Of a stretch of 64,000 nt of DNA, positions 53,214 through 61,657 are shown in pieces. The stretch is from Phycisphaerae bacterium (GTDB lineage: Bacteria; Planctomycetota; Phycisphaerae; Sedimentisphaerales; Anaerobacaceae). Under the pieces are notes generated by a model that did no database searches, was not told where the DNA came from, and saw nothing but the letters and a program-made list of their open reading frames with translations. Made by a program: the position numbers and the translations under genes. The stretch covers positions 1 to 64,000 of the forward strand of contig JAAYBV010000097.1 in assembly GCA_012744475.1 (NCBI GenBank), in the 5' to 3' direction. Position 1 is the stretch's first letter. Every line of letters starts with the position of its first letter.

Positions 53214-54488
53214 CTATCTCGGCGTGTCGTTGCGCCAGTAGTCGGCGTGGTAGGTGGCGCCGTCCTTGTTCCAGATCTTCGTGACGATGTCGATGTCCCC
53301 GTCCCCATCGACGTCACCGAGAGTGGCGTCGTGCCAACCGGGATTGTCGATTTGCAGCACGACGGGCGTGAACGTCGGACTCGATCCGCCGGAGCTGAGC
53401 CAGATCACGCCGCGCTCTTTGAGCCCCTTGGGCTTCATCGCCAGCTTGCCGCTGGACTCCATGTAGGCGTCGGGGTCTTCCTGCTCGCCCGCGAAAATGT
53501 CGAGATCGCCGTCGCTGTCGAAGTCCGCGACGCCGAGGGAATGAAACGAGCCGGTCCCCGGCACATCCCCCGGCCGTGTGGGCGGATCCTCAAGAAGATG
53601 GCGTTTCCAGCGGGGCCGTTTGCCGGTGTCCTCGACCCAGTAGACGTGCGACCAGCCGGTGTCGCAGTCGCTGTAGACGATGTCGTTGCGCCCGTCACCG
53701 TTGAGATCGACGATCCAGGAGCGCATGCTGGTCCCGTACGACGCGTTCGGCACGGCCAGATGGGGCCATTCGTATCGCCGCCAGGGGCGGGGTGCGTTGC
53801 CGGGATTCTCGAACCAGTAGGCCGGGATGACGATATCGAGGTCGCCGTCGCCGTCGAGATCGCCGACGCCGTTGGGGGCGATGCCGCCATGGTTCTCCTC
53901 GCCCTGGCCTACGTCGGTCTGCTTCATGCCGTCGGCCGGGTCGTACCACGAGACGACCGTGCCGTGATACGTCACGATGTCGAGCCGGCCGTCGCCGTTG
54001 ATATCGGCGGCGACGATGTCGTGTCCGCCTCCCGCAAAGTCATGGGCGGGCCACGGCGTGTCGGGGTCCTCCGCCAGAGTGCCCGGATTCTCGAACCACA
54101 CCTTCGTCAGGACCACATCGAGCCAACCATCGTCATTGATGTCCAGCGCCGCGGCGCCCAGCGTGTTGGCCAGGCCCTCGGCCGAGCCCATGACGTGACG
54201 GACCCAGTTCGCGTCGTCCTTCCGCTCGAACCAGTAGGCGGTCTTCGGTTCGCGCCGCGAGATGACCACATCCAAGTCGCCGTCGCCGTCGTAGTCGGCC
54301 AGCGGGCTGCCGCCCGTCCCCCACGCCGAGCCGGGCAACGGATCGGCAATCGTAAAATGCGTGAACACCAGGTCCCCCGCGCGCACCCCCGCCGCGGGTG
54401 CAACACACATCACAAAGACGCACGCGCACGTCACGGCCCTGTATTGACTCAGAATACGAACCTGTCTGTCACGGCAACGGCTTGACAT
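53214..54488 (-). CDS. Secreted FG-GAP/VCBS-repeat protein
   Basis: 424 aa from ATG 54488, after GAGGTG. A hydrophobic signal (CACVFVMCVAPAAGVRAG) leads to at least seven D-x-D/N-x-D-G-x2-D repeats, for example DYDGDGDLDVV, DINDDGWLDVV, DINGDGRLDIV, DLDGDGDLDIV and DVDGDGDIDIV. These form a calcium-binding beta-propeller. WFENPG recurs between repeats. Planctomycetes have many such exported proteins, with possible binding or surface roles. The next gene on the same strand encodes a beta-helix-type protein. Confidence 0.9.
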   Translation of the reverse strand: MSSRCRDRQVRILSQYRAVTCACVFVMCVAPAAGVRAGDLVFTHFTIADPLPGSAWGTGGSPLADYDGDGDLDVVISRREPKTAYWFERKDDANWVRHVMGSAEGLANTLGAAALDINDDGWLDVVLTKVWFENPGTLAEDPDTPWPAHDFAGGGHDIVAADINGDGRLDIVTYHGTVVSWYDPADGMKQTDVGQGEENHGGIAPNGVGDLDGDGDLDIVIPAYWFENPGNAPRPWRRYEWPHLAVPNASYGTSMRSWIVDLNGDGRNDIVYSDCDTGWSHVYWVEDTGKRPRWKRHLLEDPPTRPGDVPGTGSFHSLGVADFDSDGDLDIFAGEQEDPDAYMESSGKLAMKPKGLKERGVIWLSSGGSSPTFTPVVLQIDNPGWHDATLGDVDGDGDIDIVTKIWNKDGATYHADYWRNDTPR

Positions 54489-54568
54489 CCTCACACCTCG
54501 CTTTCGTCCCATGTCCTGATCCATACCTGCGATTGCAGCGGTCCGCCGGATCTCCGAAGTACACACTT

Positions 54569-55720
54569 CTAACGCCATGCGGGCCACTCGATTACCCCGC
54601 CTTTCACCTGCGGCGGGGCGATGCGGAAGAACAGCTCTGTCGGCCAGGCGCCCAGACGCTCGAAGCCGGCGGGGGCGGTCTGCTCGAACTGCAAATACGC
54701 CTGGACGCGACCCTCGGTCGTGTAGGAGATCTTCTCGTCATGGCCCCCGGCGCCGAAAACATGATATCCGGCGAGAATGCAGTCTTTCAGATCGACGTGC
54801 AGCAGTTGCGGGGCCCTCTCGGAGCAAATGATGCCGGTCGAAGGACTGATCGTCGGCTGGGAGAAGTTCAGCACGATCATCCGGCAGTCTTCGAACCGGG
54901 CCCGCACACACTTGCTCGCGTAGGAAGCCTGGACCGCATTGTCGGGGTGGACGAGGGTGCAGTCCTCAAAGACGACGTGCGGGGCCTGCGGCATCGTGGT
55001 CTCCCAGCCCCCAATCAGGACGGCTGCTGTGTCGCCTCGCCAGTCCAGGGCCAGGAAGTAACAGCGTCGAAAGACGCTTGGCTCATCCGGCCGCACGGTC
55101 GGATAGCACAGCCCGCCGCCGAACGCCCGTCCGATGCCGACGCAGTCCTCGACCAGGACGGTGAAGCCCCCGCCGCTCTCGTGCGTCAGGTCCCAGAACA
55201 GGCCCGCGTCGCCTCCAGTCGCGTAGAGGTTCCGCAGCGCCCACCGGTCCCAGACGATGCAGGAGAAATTCGTCTGGTTGTTGCCGCGGGACCATTCGGT
55301 GGTCGAAGCCCGCATGTTGGACCACCAGTCCCAGCTCTTGAACCCCAGGTTCGGATCGCCCGCGTCGATCACGACCCAGCCCTGCGCGCCCGAGCCGAGA
55401 CGCCCATCGACGTCACCGATCAGGAGATTGTAGGCGCCCGGCGCGCCTTTATGCGGCGTTTCGAGGTTGGGCTCCATGTAGTGGTCCGGCCGGACGATCA
55501 CCCGGTGGCCCCCGCCATCGTCGGGCACCGCGTTCAATGCCGCCTGGATCGTGCGGAACGCACTGCTCCAGCTCCGCCCGTCGGAGTTGCCCCCCGCCTT
55601 CGAGACATAGAGAGTCACGCCCTGCCGGCCGGCATAGCCGACCTCACCCGGCACGGCTGACGCCGACACGGCTCCGCAAGCAAACAGAACCCAGACAAGA
55701 CACAGCCGCACCCGATCCAT
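54569..55720 (-). CDS. Secreted right-handed beta-helix-type protein
   Basis: 383 aa. ATG 55720 has GGAGTGG upstream. The signal peptide ends near VSASAV. TLYVSKAGGNSDGRSW and AFRTIQAALNAVPDDG form the N-terminal cap typical of pectate-lyase-like parallel beta-helices, and repeated VFEDCTL, RFEDCRM, VDLKDCIL rungs follow. No catalytic triad is obvious, so it may bind polysaccharide or degrade uronates. It lies 80 nt upstream of the FG-GAP gene on the same strand. Confidence 0.8.
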   Translation of the reverse strand: MDRVRLCLVWVLFACGAVSASAVPGEVGYAGRQGVTLYVSKAGGNSDGRSWSSAFRTIQAALNAVPDDGGGHRVIVRPDHYMEPNLETPHKGAPGAYNLLIGDVDGRLGSGAQGWVVIDAGDPNLGFKSWDWWSNMRASTTEWSRGNNQTNFSCIVWDRWALRNLYATGGDAGLFWDLTHESGGGFTVLVEDCVGIGRAFGGGLCYPTVRPDEPSVFRRCYFLALDWRGDTAAVLIGGWETTMPQAPHVVFEDCTLVHPDNAVQASYASKCVRARFEDCRMIVLNFSQPTISPSTGIICSERAPQLLHVDLKDCILAGYHVFGAGGHDEKISYTTEGRVQAYLQFEQTAPAGFERLGAWPTELFFRIAPPQVKGGVIEWPAWR

Positions 55721-55799
55721 AGACCACTCCTTCGTGCTCGATCACGCCTGTATCATACAGGCGGCACACACCACGTGTACAGCATCTGCCGGCGAAGAC

Positions 55800-56207
55800 T
55801 CAGCCGAGAAGCCTCTCGCCGTAGGCCAGGTACGCCGTCGCCAGGAATGCAGCCACGTAGGTCAACAGCAACGAGATGCCGTGCAAGAGCAGAATGCCCA
55901 GCCCTCTGAGCCGGCGAGCCCAAAGCAGGTAGATGGGCACGCCGGCCGGTCACAAAACGAAGATGCCAACCCTGGCCAGTGGCAAGAGTGGCTTACCCAA
56001 GAGCCTTGCATCGGCCGTGCAGTACCACATGAACCCGAGCGAGACCGCAATAGCATACAGCAGTTCGACGCGAGGAAAGACGTTCGCATCAGACGAGAAC
56101 CAGAGCAGTCCACACACACACACACCCGTGAGAAGAAAGACCGCATACAGATACACCAGCGCGTTGCGACGCTGGCGTCGCCATCGACTCTCAGAAATTG
56201 TCTCCAT
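55800..56207 (-). pseudogene. Small membrane protein gene interrupted by an in-frame TGA
   Basis: From ATG 56207 (GAGGGAG upstream) the frame encodes NALVYLYAVFLLTGVCVC, DANVFPRVELLYAIAVSLGF, WYCTADARLLGKPLLPLARVG (parts) and then meets TGA at 55952-55950. The same frame continues as PAGVPIYLLWARRLRGLG, LLLHGISLL, TYVAAFLATAYLAYG to a TGA at 55802-55800. The full 135-codon frame makes a membrane protein of about four helices, so the internal TGA probably replaced TGG (Trp). Nonsense mutation, read-through or sequencing error are all possible. A (CA)7-8 run at 56111-56125 lies in the gene. Confidence 0.7.
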
Positions 56208-56393
56208 CGCTCACACACTCCCTCTCACGAACTGCGTCCCCGCGAAACATCGTGACATCACGGGCGGCTGCCCCCAACCGCTCCCAATGGGCCACACGGT
56301 GACACCGGCCGTCTTTATACCACCCGCGATCAGAATTGTCCACTTCTCTTCGATGCGGGAATCACGGCCTCGGCAAGTCCACGACCAGTCTGG

Positions 56394-56813
56394 TCAGCGG
56401 CTGTTTCGCTCGCGGTACTTGTCGATGGCGACGGCGGTGTAGTGCTCCACCGGCAATTCGTTGATCCGGTCGAGGTCGACCCAGACGTAGTCCTGCGCCT
56501 CGTCGTTGAGCAGCACTTCGGTCGAATCGGTCCGGCAGGCGTAATCGAAGAAGATGAAGTGGCGGCGCCGCCAGAACCGCTCGTCGTGGATGAACTCCTG
56601 GAAACAGATGAACTCGATGTCACGAATCTCCAGGTTGGTCTCCTCGCGGACCTCGCGCCGCAGGGCCTGTTCCATCGTCTCGCCCAGCTCGATGTGCCCG
56701 CCGGGAACGACCCATCTGCCCCGCCACTTGTGCGAGCGCATCAGAAAGAGCTGTCCCTGGGCATTGAAGATCAACGCCCCTACCGTCGGTTCCGGATAGT
56801 GCTGCTCAGCCAT
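56394..56813 (-). CDS. NUDIX hydrolase
   Basis: 139 aa. NUDIX box: GGHIELGETMEQALRREVRE followed by ETNL, complete. HKWRGRWVVPG precedes the box and FICFQEFIHDERFWRRRHFIF follows, similar to 8-oxo-dGTP-type or ADP-ribose NUDIX groups. Its ATG lies 1 nt after the stop of the methyltransferase gene, so the two are probably translated together. The 186-nt gap downstream to the interrupted membrane gene holds no gene. Confidence 0.88.
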   Translation of the reverse strand: MAEQHYPEPTVGALIFNAQGQLFLMRSHKWRGRWVVPGGHIELGETMEQALRREVREETNLEIRDIEFICFQEFIHDERFWRRRHFIFFDYACRTDSTEVLLNDEAQDYVWVDLDRINELPVEHYTAVAIDKYRERNSR

Positions 56814-56814
56814 A

Positions 56815-57588
56815 TCACACTGTCTTCGCTCGTGCTTTCCGCAGGACCCAGATCATGAAAGGGCTCGTCTGGGGCTCGAAGGGACCATAGGAGCAGTCGC
56901 CATATAGATGGGCCGGAACGAAGCCCGCCGCTTCCGCCAGCGACTGGAAGTCGTAGTGCGAGTGCAGACAGAAGTGGAGGTCCACAGTCATGCTGGCCAG
57001 AAGAGAGCCATCCCAGCGTCGGACGTCGTAGAACTGGCTGCCGTTCACCGTTTTCGAGACGGGATCATAGTCCTCCACGGACGACAGGGCGAGCATATTG
57101 CCGTCCGGAAGCGGAAAGTTGCCCAGCTCGCGTCGCCATCCGGTCACCGACTTCAATCGTACCGGCGGATTGTGCAGGGTGCAGATGAACCGCCCTTCAT
57201 CCGACAGATGATCGTGAATCCGCGACAGAGCCTGTCGCTGCCGGGCGGCCTCTGTGATTTCGGCGAACGAATGGAACGGAATGAAGATCAAATCGAACTT
57301 CCGGTCCAGCGACAGCTCGCACATGTCGGCCTGGATCACTTCCGCCGAGAGGTCTTCCGTTCGAAGCTTGTCACGCAGAACATCGAGCATGGCCGGTGAA
57401 CTGTCCACGCACGTCAGGTCGGTCCCGGCCAACAGCAAGGGAATCGAGACGCGTCCCGTGCCGGCCGTCAGCTCCAGGACCGCTCCGGCAGCCCTCTTCG
57501 CTTCCCGCAGGAAGAATGGGACATCCATGTCCGTCTGGACGTAGCTGTCGTAAAAGCGGGCGACCCGCTCGTAGTCCATCGCAGGCAT
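56815..57588 (-). CDS. Class I SAM-dependent methyltransferase
   Basis: 257 aa. SAM-binding motif I AVLELTAGTGRVSIPLL, CVDSSPAMLDVL for the ribose, then ADMCELSLDRKFDLIFIPF as motif II; a HDHLSDEGRFICTLHNPP stretch follows. This is a typical ubiE-like Rossmann methyltransferase. The C-terminus extends past the fold (HFCLHSHYDFQSLAEAAGF). The substrate is unknown. ATG 57588 has GGAG upstream, and the gene starts 6 nt after the stop of the GH140-like gene. Confidence 0.88.
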   Translation of the reverse strand: MPAMDYERVARFYDSYVQTDMDVPFFLREAKRAAGAVLELTAGTGRVSIPLLLAGTDLTCVDSSPAMLDVLRDKLRTEDLSAEVIQADMCELSLDRKFDLIFIPFHSFAEITEAARQRQALSRIHDHLSDEGRFICTLHNPPVRLKSVTGWRRELGNFPLPDGNMLALSSVEDYDPVSKTVNGSQFYDVRRWDGSLLASMTVDLHFCLHSHYDFQSLAEAAGFVPAHLYGDCSYGPFEPQTSPFMIWVLRKARAKTV

Positions 57589-57594
57589 GGCCGA

Positions 57595-58998
57595 TCACTC
57601 CGACTGTCCCGGCGGCGGAAACTTCGCCGCCTCGTCATCGAGAACCAGGACCCAATCGCAGCCGCGTCCCGACGTCGGCGGCACGAACGTCTGAAAACCC
57701 ACGTTGTCGCCGGTGTGCAGAGGCTCGGCGATTCCATAGCGGGGATCGAACCACGTCGCCTTCACACGGGCGGCGCGGATGGCGTTCATGCGCACCATGA
57801 ACGGCTCGCCCCGTGGCGAATAGATGAAAGCGAACGACCCGTCGGAGGCAAGCGCTGCGCGGACCTTGGCGCCTCCCGTATCCGGAGCATCAACGAGGAT
57901 CGACGGCGCCGGCCGGAGCTTGCGGAACTGACGCGATTCGAACAGCCTGCGAATCAGGCCCATCTGAAAGGCGCCAGGATGGTCCAGCGATTCGAACCAG
58001 GGGACGTTGGCCCAGAGGACCGGCGCGCGTCCCGGCTGCCACATCTGCCAGATGCTGCTGTGTCCGTAGGTGTGCCCGCACGCACCGGCCAGCAGCGACC
58101 AGTAGGCCGCCTGCCGCACGTCGTAGGCATCGAAACGAACGTTGCGCGCCTCGTTGGCATTGTAGAACCCCACCGACAGCATTTCATATCGAGGCTCGCC
58201 GTCGAGCGTGGGCTTGACCGGCTCGAGCAGGTAGTCGTGCTCCGTGAACAGGCCGTTGTCGTGGTCCCGCGCCGCGTGCGACGACTGGAACATGTTGAAG
58301 TCCAGCCAGCCGGCCCGGCGGAAGTAGTCCGACGACAAGCCCGGCCCGCGCGGGTGGTACGTGATCAGATGGCCGCCGCCGTCGCCTTCGCGAAGCCCCG
58401 TCGCCATCGCCTCGATCGTGGCCCGCTCGGTGTCGTTGCGGATGTTCTCGTCACCGCCGAGAATCCAGATGATCGACTTATCCTTGTATCGCCGCCCGAG
58501 GAAGCGTCCATAGACTTTGGCATTCTCGGCGTTGAAGGTGCCCGATCCCGCTTTCCAGTAGCTGCCCCACGTCGGCAGCATCCCGACGACCAGGCCCACC
58601 TCGTTCGCCTTGTTGACGATGTAGTCGACGTGCTCGAAGTAGGCCTCGTTGGGCCGCGTCGGGTCTTTGTCGACCAGCGGCACGTCGCCGTACGGATTCG
58701 GGTCCGTCAGACCGTTCAACTGGGCCAGGACCACCGCCTGAATCACTGTGAAGCCCTTTGCGGCGCGATTGGCCAGGTAGCGATCCGCCTCTTCCCGGTT
58801 GAGACGATGAAACAGCTCCCACGCGGTGTCCCCCAGATAGAAGAACGGCTTGCCGTCATCGTATTCGAGATAGCGCCCTCCGTCGGCGACGCGAAGCCGC
58901 GGCGAGACATCGCTCGCCCTGCCGACCGGCGCCGGCAGCGATATCAAGAGAGCCGCAACCACCAGCCAACCCGCCTTCGCACCTGTAGCATCCCTCAT
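57595..58998 (-). CDS. Secreted DUF4038 (apiosidase-like, GH140-type) glycoside hydrolase
   Basis: 467 aa from ATG 58998, 7 nt after AAAGGA. The signal peptide ends near GRASDV. The barrel starts FFYLGDTAWELFHRLNREEAD, then QAVVLAQLNGL, and IWILGGDENIR carries acidic residues of the active site. GHTYGHSSIWQMW follows. The C-terminal TWFDPRYGI and GCDWVLVLDD fit the collagen-binding-type domain often attached. GH140 enzymes remove apiose from rhamnogalacturonan II; the precise substrate here is inferred. Cotranscribed with the methyltransferase and NUDIX genes by spacing. Confidence 0.87.
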   Translation of the reverse strand: MRDATGAKAGWLVVAALLISLPAPVGRASDVSPRLRVADGGRYLEYDDGKPFFYLGDTAWELFHRLNREEADRYLANRAAKGFTVIQAVVLAQLNGLTDPNPYGDVPLVDKDPTRPNEAYFEHVDYIVNKANEVGLVVGMLPTWGSYWKAGSGTFNAENAKVYGRFLGRRYKDKSIIWILGGDENIRNDTERATIEAMATGLREGDGGGHLITYHPRGPGLSSDYFRRAGWLDFNMFQSSHAARDHDNGLFTEHDYLLEPVKPTLDGEPRYEMLSVGFYNANEARNVRFDAYDVRQAAYWSLLAGACGHTYGHSSIWQMWQPGRAPVLWANVPWFESLDHPGAFQMGLIRRLFESRQFRKLRPAPSILVDAPDTGGAKVRAALASDGSFAFIYSPRGEPFMVRMNAIRAARVKATWFDPRYGIAEPLHTGDNVGFQTFVPPTSGRGCDWVLVLDDEAAKFPPPGQSE

Positions 58999-59068
58999 GG
59001 TCAATCCTTTCTGAAGAAGAAGGCGCAGCCGCACGCCCCGAACAGTCATCTTGTCATGATGCGCCGGT

Positions 59069-59725
59069 TCACCCGGCCGCGCGACCAGCCTGGATCGACT
59101 CCATCACTCGGGCGAGGTCGTCGAGGATCGCGTCCTCGGCATGTGGATACCCATCGAACGTGCCTGTCACCGTTTCGCGTCCACCCGAGCCGAATCGTAC
59201 CAGTTCGTATCGAGGCGGCGCTTTCGACGTCCGACGCACCTCCATCGCCAGGAGAGAACGGCCCATCCGATCGGGCGGAGGCGATCCTTTCGGTCCCCAG
59301 AATCGCCACAGCAGCCGCACGCCGAGCGGAGCAGCACTGATGTGGGACAACTCGATCCGCATCGTCCCGGTCTGCTCCAGGACACCGCCCCAGTCCGCTC
59401 CGGCATCGACCAGCAGGATGTCGAGCATCCCGCGAACATCGTCTCCCGGAGCGGTTTTGAAGGTCGCTCCTGGAGACGGACCGGGGAAGTGAAGCGTCCA
59501 TTCATACCTGCCATCGACGGGCGGCGGCACGTACGTCAATTCCCGAACCACCGCCAGACCCGCCAGACCGATGAGCAGAGCGAGCCCCGCGAACACAAGA
59601 ATCCGCCGTCGGGGCCAACAAACCCCGAGCTTGAAACCAGGGCTGCCTTCATGGCTCTTCGTTTGACCTTCGTGGATCGGGCGATCATTCGTTGTATCAG
59701 TCACCACTACACTCGCATGGCCCAC
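59069..59725 (-). CDS. Single-pass membrane protein of unknown function
   Basis: 218 aa. The start is uncertain: a GTG at 59725 opens the frame without a clear SD, and an internal GTG near the same place is possible. A basic N-terminal stretch precedes one transmembrane helix (RRILVFAGLALLIGLAGLAV, about 40-60). The rest is an exported beta-rich domain (YEWTLHFPGPSPGATF, MLDILLVDAGADWG, RLLWRFWGPKGSPP). No family recognised. It lies 70 nt upstream of the GH140-like gene. Confidence 0.6.
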   Translation of the reverse strand: MGHASVVVTDTTNDRPIHEGQTKSHEGSPGFKLGVCWPRRRILVFAGLALLIGLAGLAVVRELTYVPPPVDGRYEWTLHFPGPSPGATFKTAPGDDVRGMLDILLVDAGADWGGVLEQTGTMRIELSHISAAPLGVRLLWRFWGPKGSPPPDRMGRSLLAMEVRRTSKAPPRYELVRFGSGGRETVTGTFDGYPHAEDAILDDLARVMESIQAGRAAG

Positions 59726-59884
59726 AGAGACTCGTTTGTGTCTGTCATACCAACCGCGTTACGAGAGACTCGATGCCGCCCAGATTATCACAACCGACGA
59801 TCCTTGGGAAGCCGCGTTCAGACTGCTCGCCTCGACGCGCGGGATCATAGAGGCGAATTGACGCACAGAACATCCAGATTTCTC

Positions 59885-59913
59885 TTGACAACCGCACGCC
59901 GGCGGTGTATGAA
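59885..59913 (+). promoter_or_regulatory. Candidate sigma70 promoter for the first Cys/Pro-rich protein gene
   Basis: TTGACA, 17 nt, TATGAA. It gives a leader of about 235 nt before ATG 60155. The 429-nt gap upstream of that gene holds this promoter and the hairpin at 60093; nothing else is clear. Confidence 0.5.
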
Positions 59914-60092
59914 TGGGGCCAGTATCGGTTGGAGTCGATACGTAGGCACGGAGGCAGGGATGCTGAATGGGCCACATTTCTCCACCACACTCCTGTTTTC
60001 GCACGCGCTCTGTCTCCGCGCAGAACTGTAGTCAGGGATGAATCGCATTCTATGCGCACCCGCATGGATGGTTCAGGTGCGTCCGGACGGAG

Positions 60093-60112
60093 CGACCTTC
60101 CGGAGAAGGTCG
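60093..60112 (+). promoter_or_regulatory. Perfect hairpin in the leader of the first Cys/Pro-rich gene
   Basis: CGACCTTC pairs perfectly with GAAGGTCG around CGGA, about 40 nt upstream of ATG 60155. No T-tract follows, so it is more likely a leader structure than a terminator. Confidence 0.4.
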
Positions 60113-60154
60113 TGCTCTGATGAAGAAGAGTATCTGTTTACAAGGAGGTAAAGG

Positions 60155-60517
60155 ATGAACAAGTGCGTACTGGTACTGGCGGTGCTCGCGATGAGCACCA
60201 GTGCATGGGGATTCGGCATCGGCAACTACAGTGGCAACTGCAATGGACTGCCGCTGTGCTGCCCGACCCCCAGTCCGTGTCCGACGCCCTCTCCCTGTCC
60301 CGGGGCCGTCATCGTTGGTGACTTCGCGGGTCAGGCCGGCCTGCTCTACAGCAGTCCGTGCGCCCCGGTGTGTGTCATGGGCGTCGACAGTTGCCAAGGG
60401 GCCTGGTCCAAGCAAGGCCAGATCGGTTGCCTCGATTGGAGTTGCTTCGCGAGCTTCGGCAACCACCATGTCTATGGCGGCCCGGTGTGGCCCAGTTTCA
60501 CCTACGCACCGCGGTGA
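60155..60517 (+). CDS. Small secreted Cys/Pro-rich protein (first of a pair)
   Basis: 120 aa. ATG 60155 follows CAAGGAGGT. Signal peptide MNKCVLVLAVLAMSTSAWG. The mature part has CNGLPLCCPTPSPCPTPSPCP, two or three PSPCPTP units, and then spaced Cys (CAPVCVMG, SCQGAW, GCLDWSCF). Eleven or so Cys could form disulfides or bind metal. The second gene, 405 nt downstream, encodes a protein with the same signal-peptide style (ends AWG) and a larger Pro-Cys repeat, so the two look paralogous. Function unknown. Confidence 0.75.
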   Translation: MNKCVLVLAVLAMSTSAWGFGIGNYSGNCNGLPLCCPTPSPCPTPSPCPGAVIVGDFAGQAGLLYSSPCAPVCVMGVDSCQGAWSKQGQIGCLDWSCFASFGNHHVYGGPVWPSFTYAPR

Positions 60518-60579
60518 TCGCCGAGACACTCTGCAAACGGGATATGGGCAGTGGCGAGAGCATGGTGTGCAGATTCGGC

Positions 60580-60613
60580 CCAGCCGTGGGCCGACTGTAT
60601 CGCCCACGGCTGG
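60580..60613 (+). terminator. Strong hairpin after the first Cys/Pro-rich gene
   Basis: CCAGCCGTGGGC pairs perfectly with GCCCACGGCTGG over 12 bp around a 10-nt loop, 63 nt after the stop codon. No T-tract. Confidence 0.55.
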
Positions 60614-60804
60614 GGTCCGCCATCTAAGCGGCATCTCTGACATCCTGCTCGCGCTGCGATCCAATCCGTCGGACCACAACTGTGTGGACGGGCCGTTTCA
60701 CCCAGCCTTTGGGGCGGCGCATCGTCCGGAAGGACGATTCGTCCGGCGGGTGGCTGCCACACAGGGTCTGTAGACCGCCACCACATATACAAGACGTCGC
60801 CCGT

Positions 60805-60884
60805 TCGGAACCTGCGGTTCCGACCGGACGGATTGAGTGCGCAGGGATCGCACTCACGCACGCGAGCCTATGGAGAGACTCGCG
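60805..60884 (+). promoter_or_regulatory. Three consecutive perfect hairpins in the second gene leader
   Basis: TCGGAACC-TGC-GGTTCCGA (60805-60823), GAGTGCG/CGCACTC with a 7-nt loop (60835-60855) and CGCGAG/CTCGCG with a 12-nt loop (60861-60884). They lie just before the CAAGGAGGT SD of ATG 60922. A GGACG-ATT-CGTCC hairpin occurs earlier in the same gap. Together they suggest a stabilising or regulatory 5' leader. Confidence 0.45.
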
Positions 60885-60921
60885 CGGTTGGGAACATCGT
60901 ATTGTCACAAGGAGGTGTCAT

Positions 60922-61320
60922 ATGAAGAAGTATGCCTTGCTGCTCCTGCTCGTTCTGGCGTTCAACACGACCGCTTGGGGATGCCATGTCGGGATGCATT
61001 ACTCGAGCTCTTACATGAGCGTCTGTCACTATTCGAACTGGGGCCTGTGTCCGACCCCGTGTCCCAATCCGAACCCGTGTCCGTGCCCGGACCCGAATCC
61101 GTGCCCGAACCCGAATCCGTGCCCGAACCCAAACCCGTGCCCGAACCCAAACCCGTGCCCTAACCCGAATCCGTGCCCGGACCCAGACCCGTGCCCGTGC
61201 CCGAACCCGTGCCCGAACTTGAGCTGGCACTGGTCATGGCACTGGAGCAACTGCGGCTACATGTCCTACTACAGCTACAGTTGTGGCGGTGTGAACTACT
61301 GCAACGCGTGGGCGCAGTAG
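60922..61320 (+). CDS. Small secreted Cys/Pro-rich repeat protein (second of a pair)
   Basis: 132 aa from ATG 60922, after CACAAGGAGGTG. Signal peptide ends near NTTAWG. Residues about 43-98 are short tandem units of the type C-P-N-P-N-P, with Asp sometimes replacing Asn. The DNA repeats lie between about 61050 and 61215 and mostly share an 18-nt unit. The end is aromatic and His-rich (SWHWSWHWSNCGYMSYYSY, parts). A polyproline-like rod with regularly spaced Cys and a metal-binding or adhesive tip is an inference. Similar in plan to the first protein of the pair. Confidence 0.8.
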   Translation: MKKYALLLLLVLAFNTTAWGCHVGMHYSSSYMSVCHYSNWGLCPTPCPNPNPCPCPDPNPCPNPNPCPNPNPCPNPNPCPNPNPCPDPDPCPCPNPCPNLSWHWSWHWSNCGYMSYYSYSCGGVNYCNAWAQ

Positions 61321-61381
61321 CCTCGTGATACGAACACCATTGCGGACACCGGTCGGCAGCCATCAGAATCACATCCGGCCC

Positions 61382-61411
61382 GGCGGCGGCCTGCAGCGCA
61401 CAGCCGCCGCC
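61382..61411 (+). terminator. GC-rich hairpin after the second Cys/Pro-rich gene
   Basis: GGCGGCGGC pairs perfectly with GCCGCCGCC over 9 bp around a 12-nt loop, with a weak outer extension. It lies 62 nt after the stop. No T-tract. The remainder of the 337-nt gap to the GGDEF gene shows no other gene. Confidence 0.5.
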
Positions 61412-61657
61412 GGAGCCGGTCGCATGTGAAGTCTCGTTGCTGCTGGCGAGAAGACTCCACCCGTCTTCCCAACGACACCGTACGCCCTGCCTCCAAGTCT
61501 TCCCGTATCCACACCTCCTCGATTCGTGGGCGCAGCAGCGAGAGAGGATCAGCGATGACAGAGGACTGGCAATGCGCCCTTGAGGTGATGGGATCATCAA
61601 GGCTCTTCGGGGTGCTTCGTTGCGGCTGGAGCACCGGCGTGATTGCGTCCGCCGCGA

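Noticed and set aside
61050-61215. Short tandem DNA repeats that could look like a CRISPR array or minisatellite
   Set aside because: The units are 18 nt or shorter without unique spacers and lie in frame within a good small secreted-protein gene, coding C-P-N-P-N-P units.
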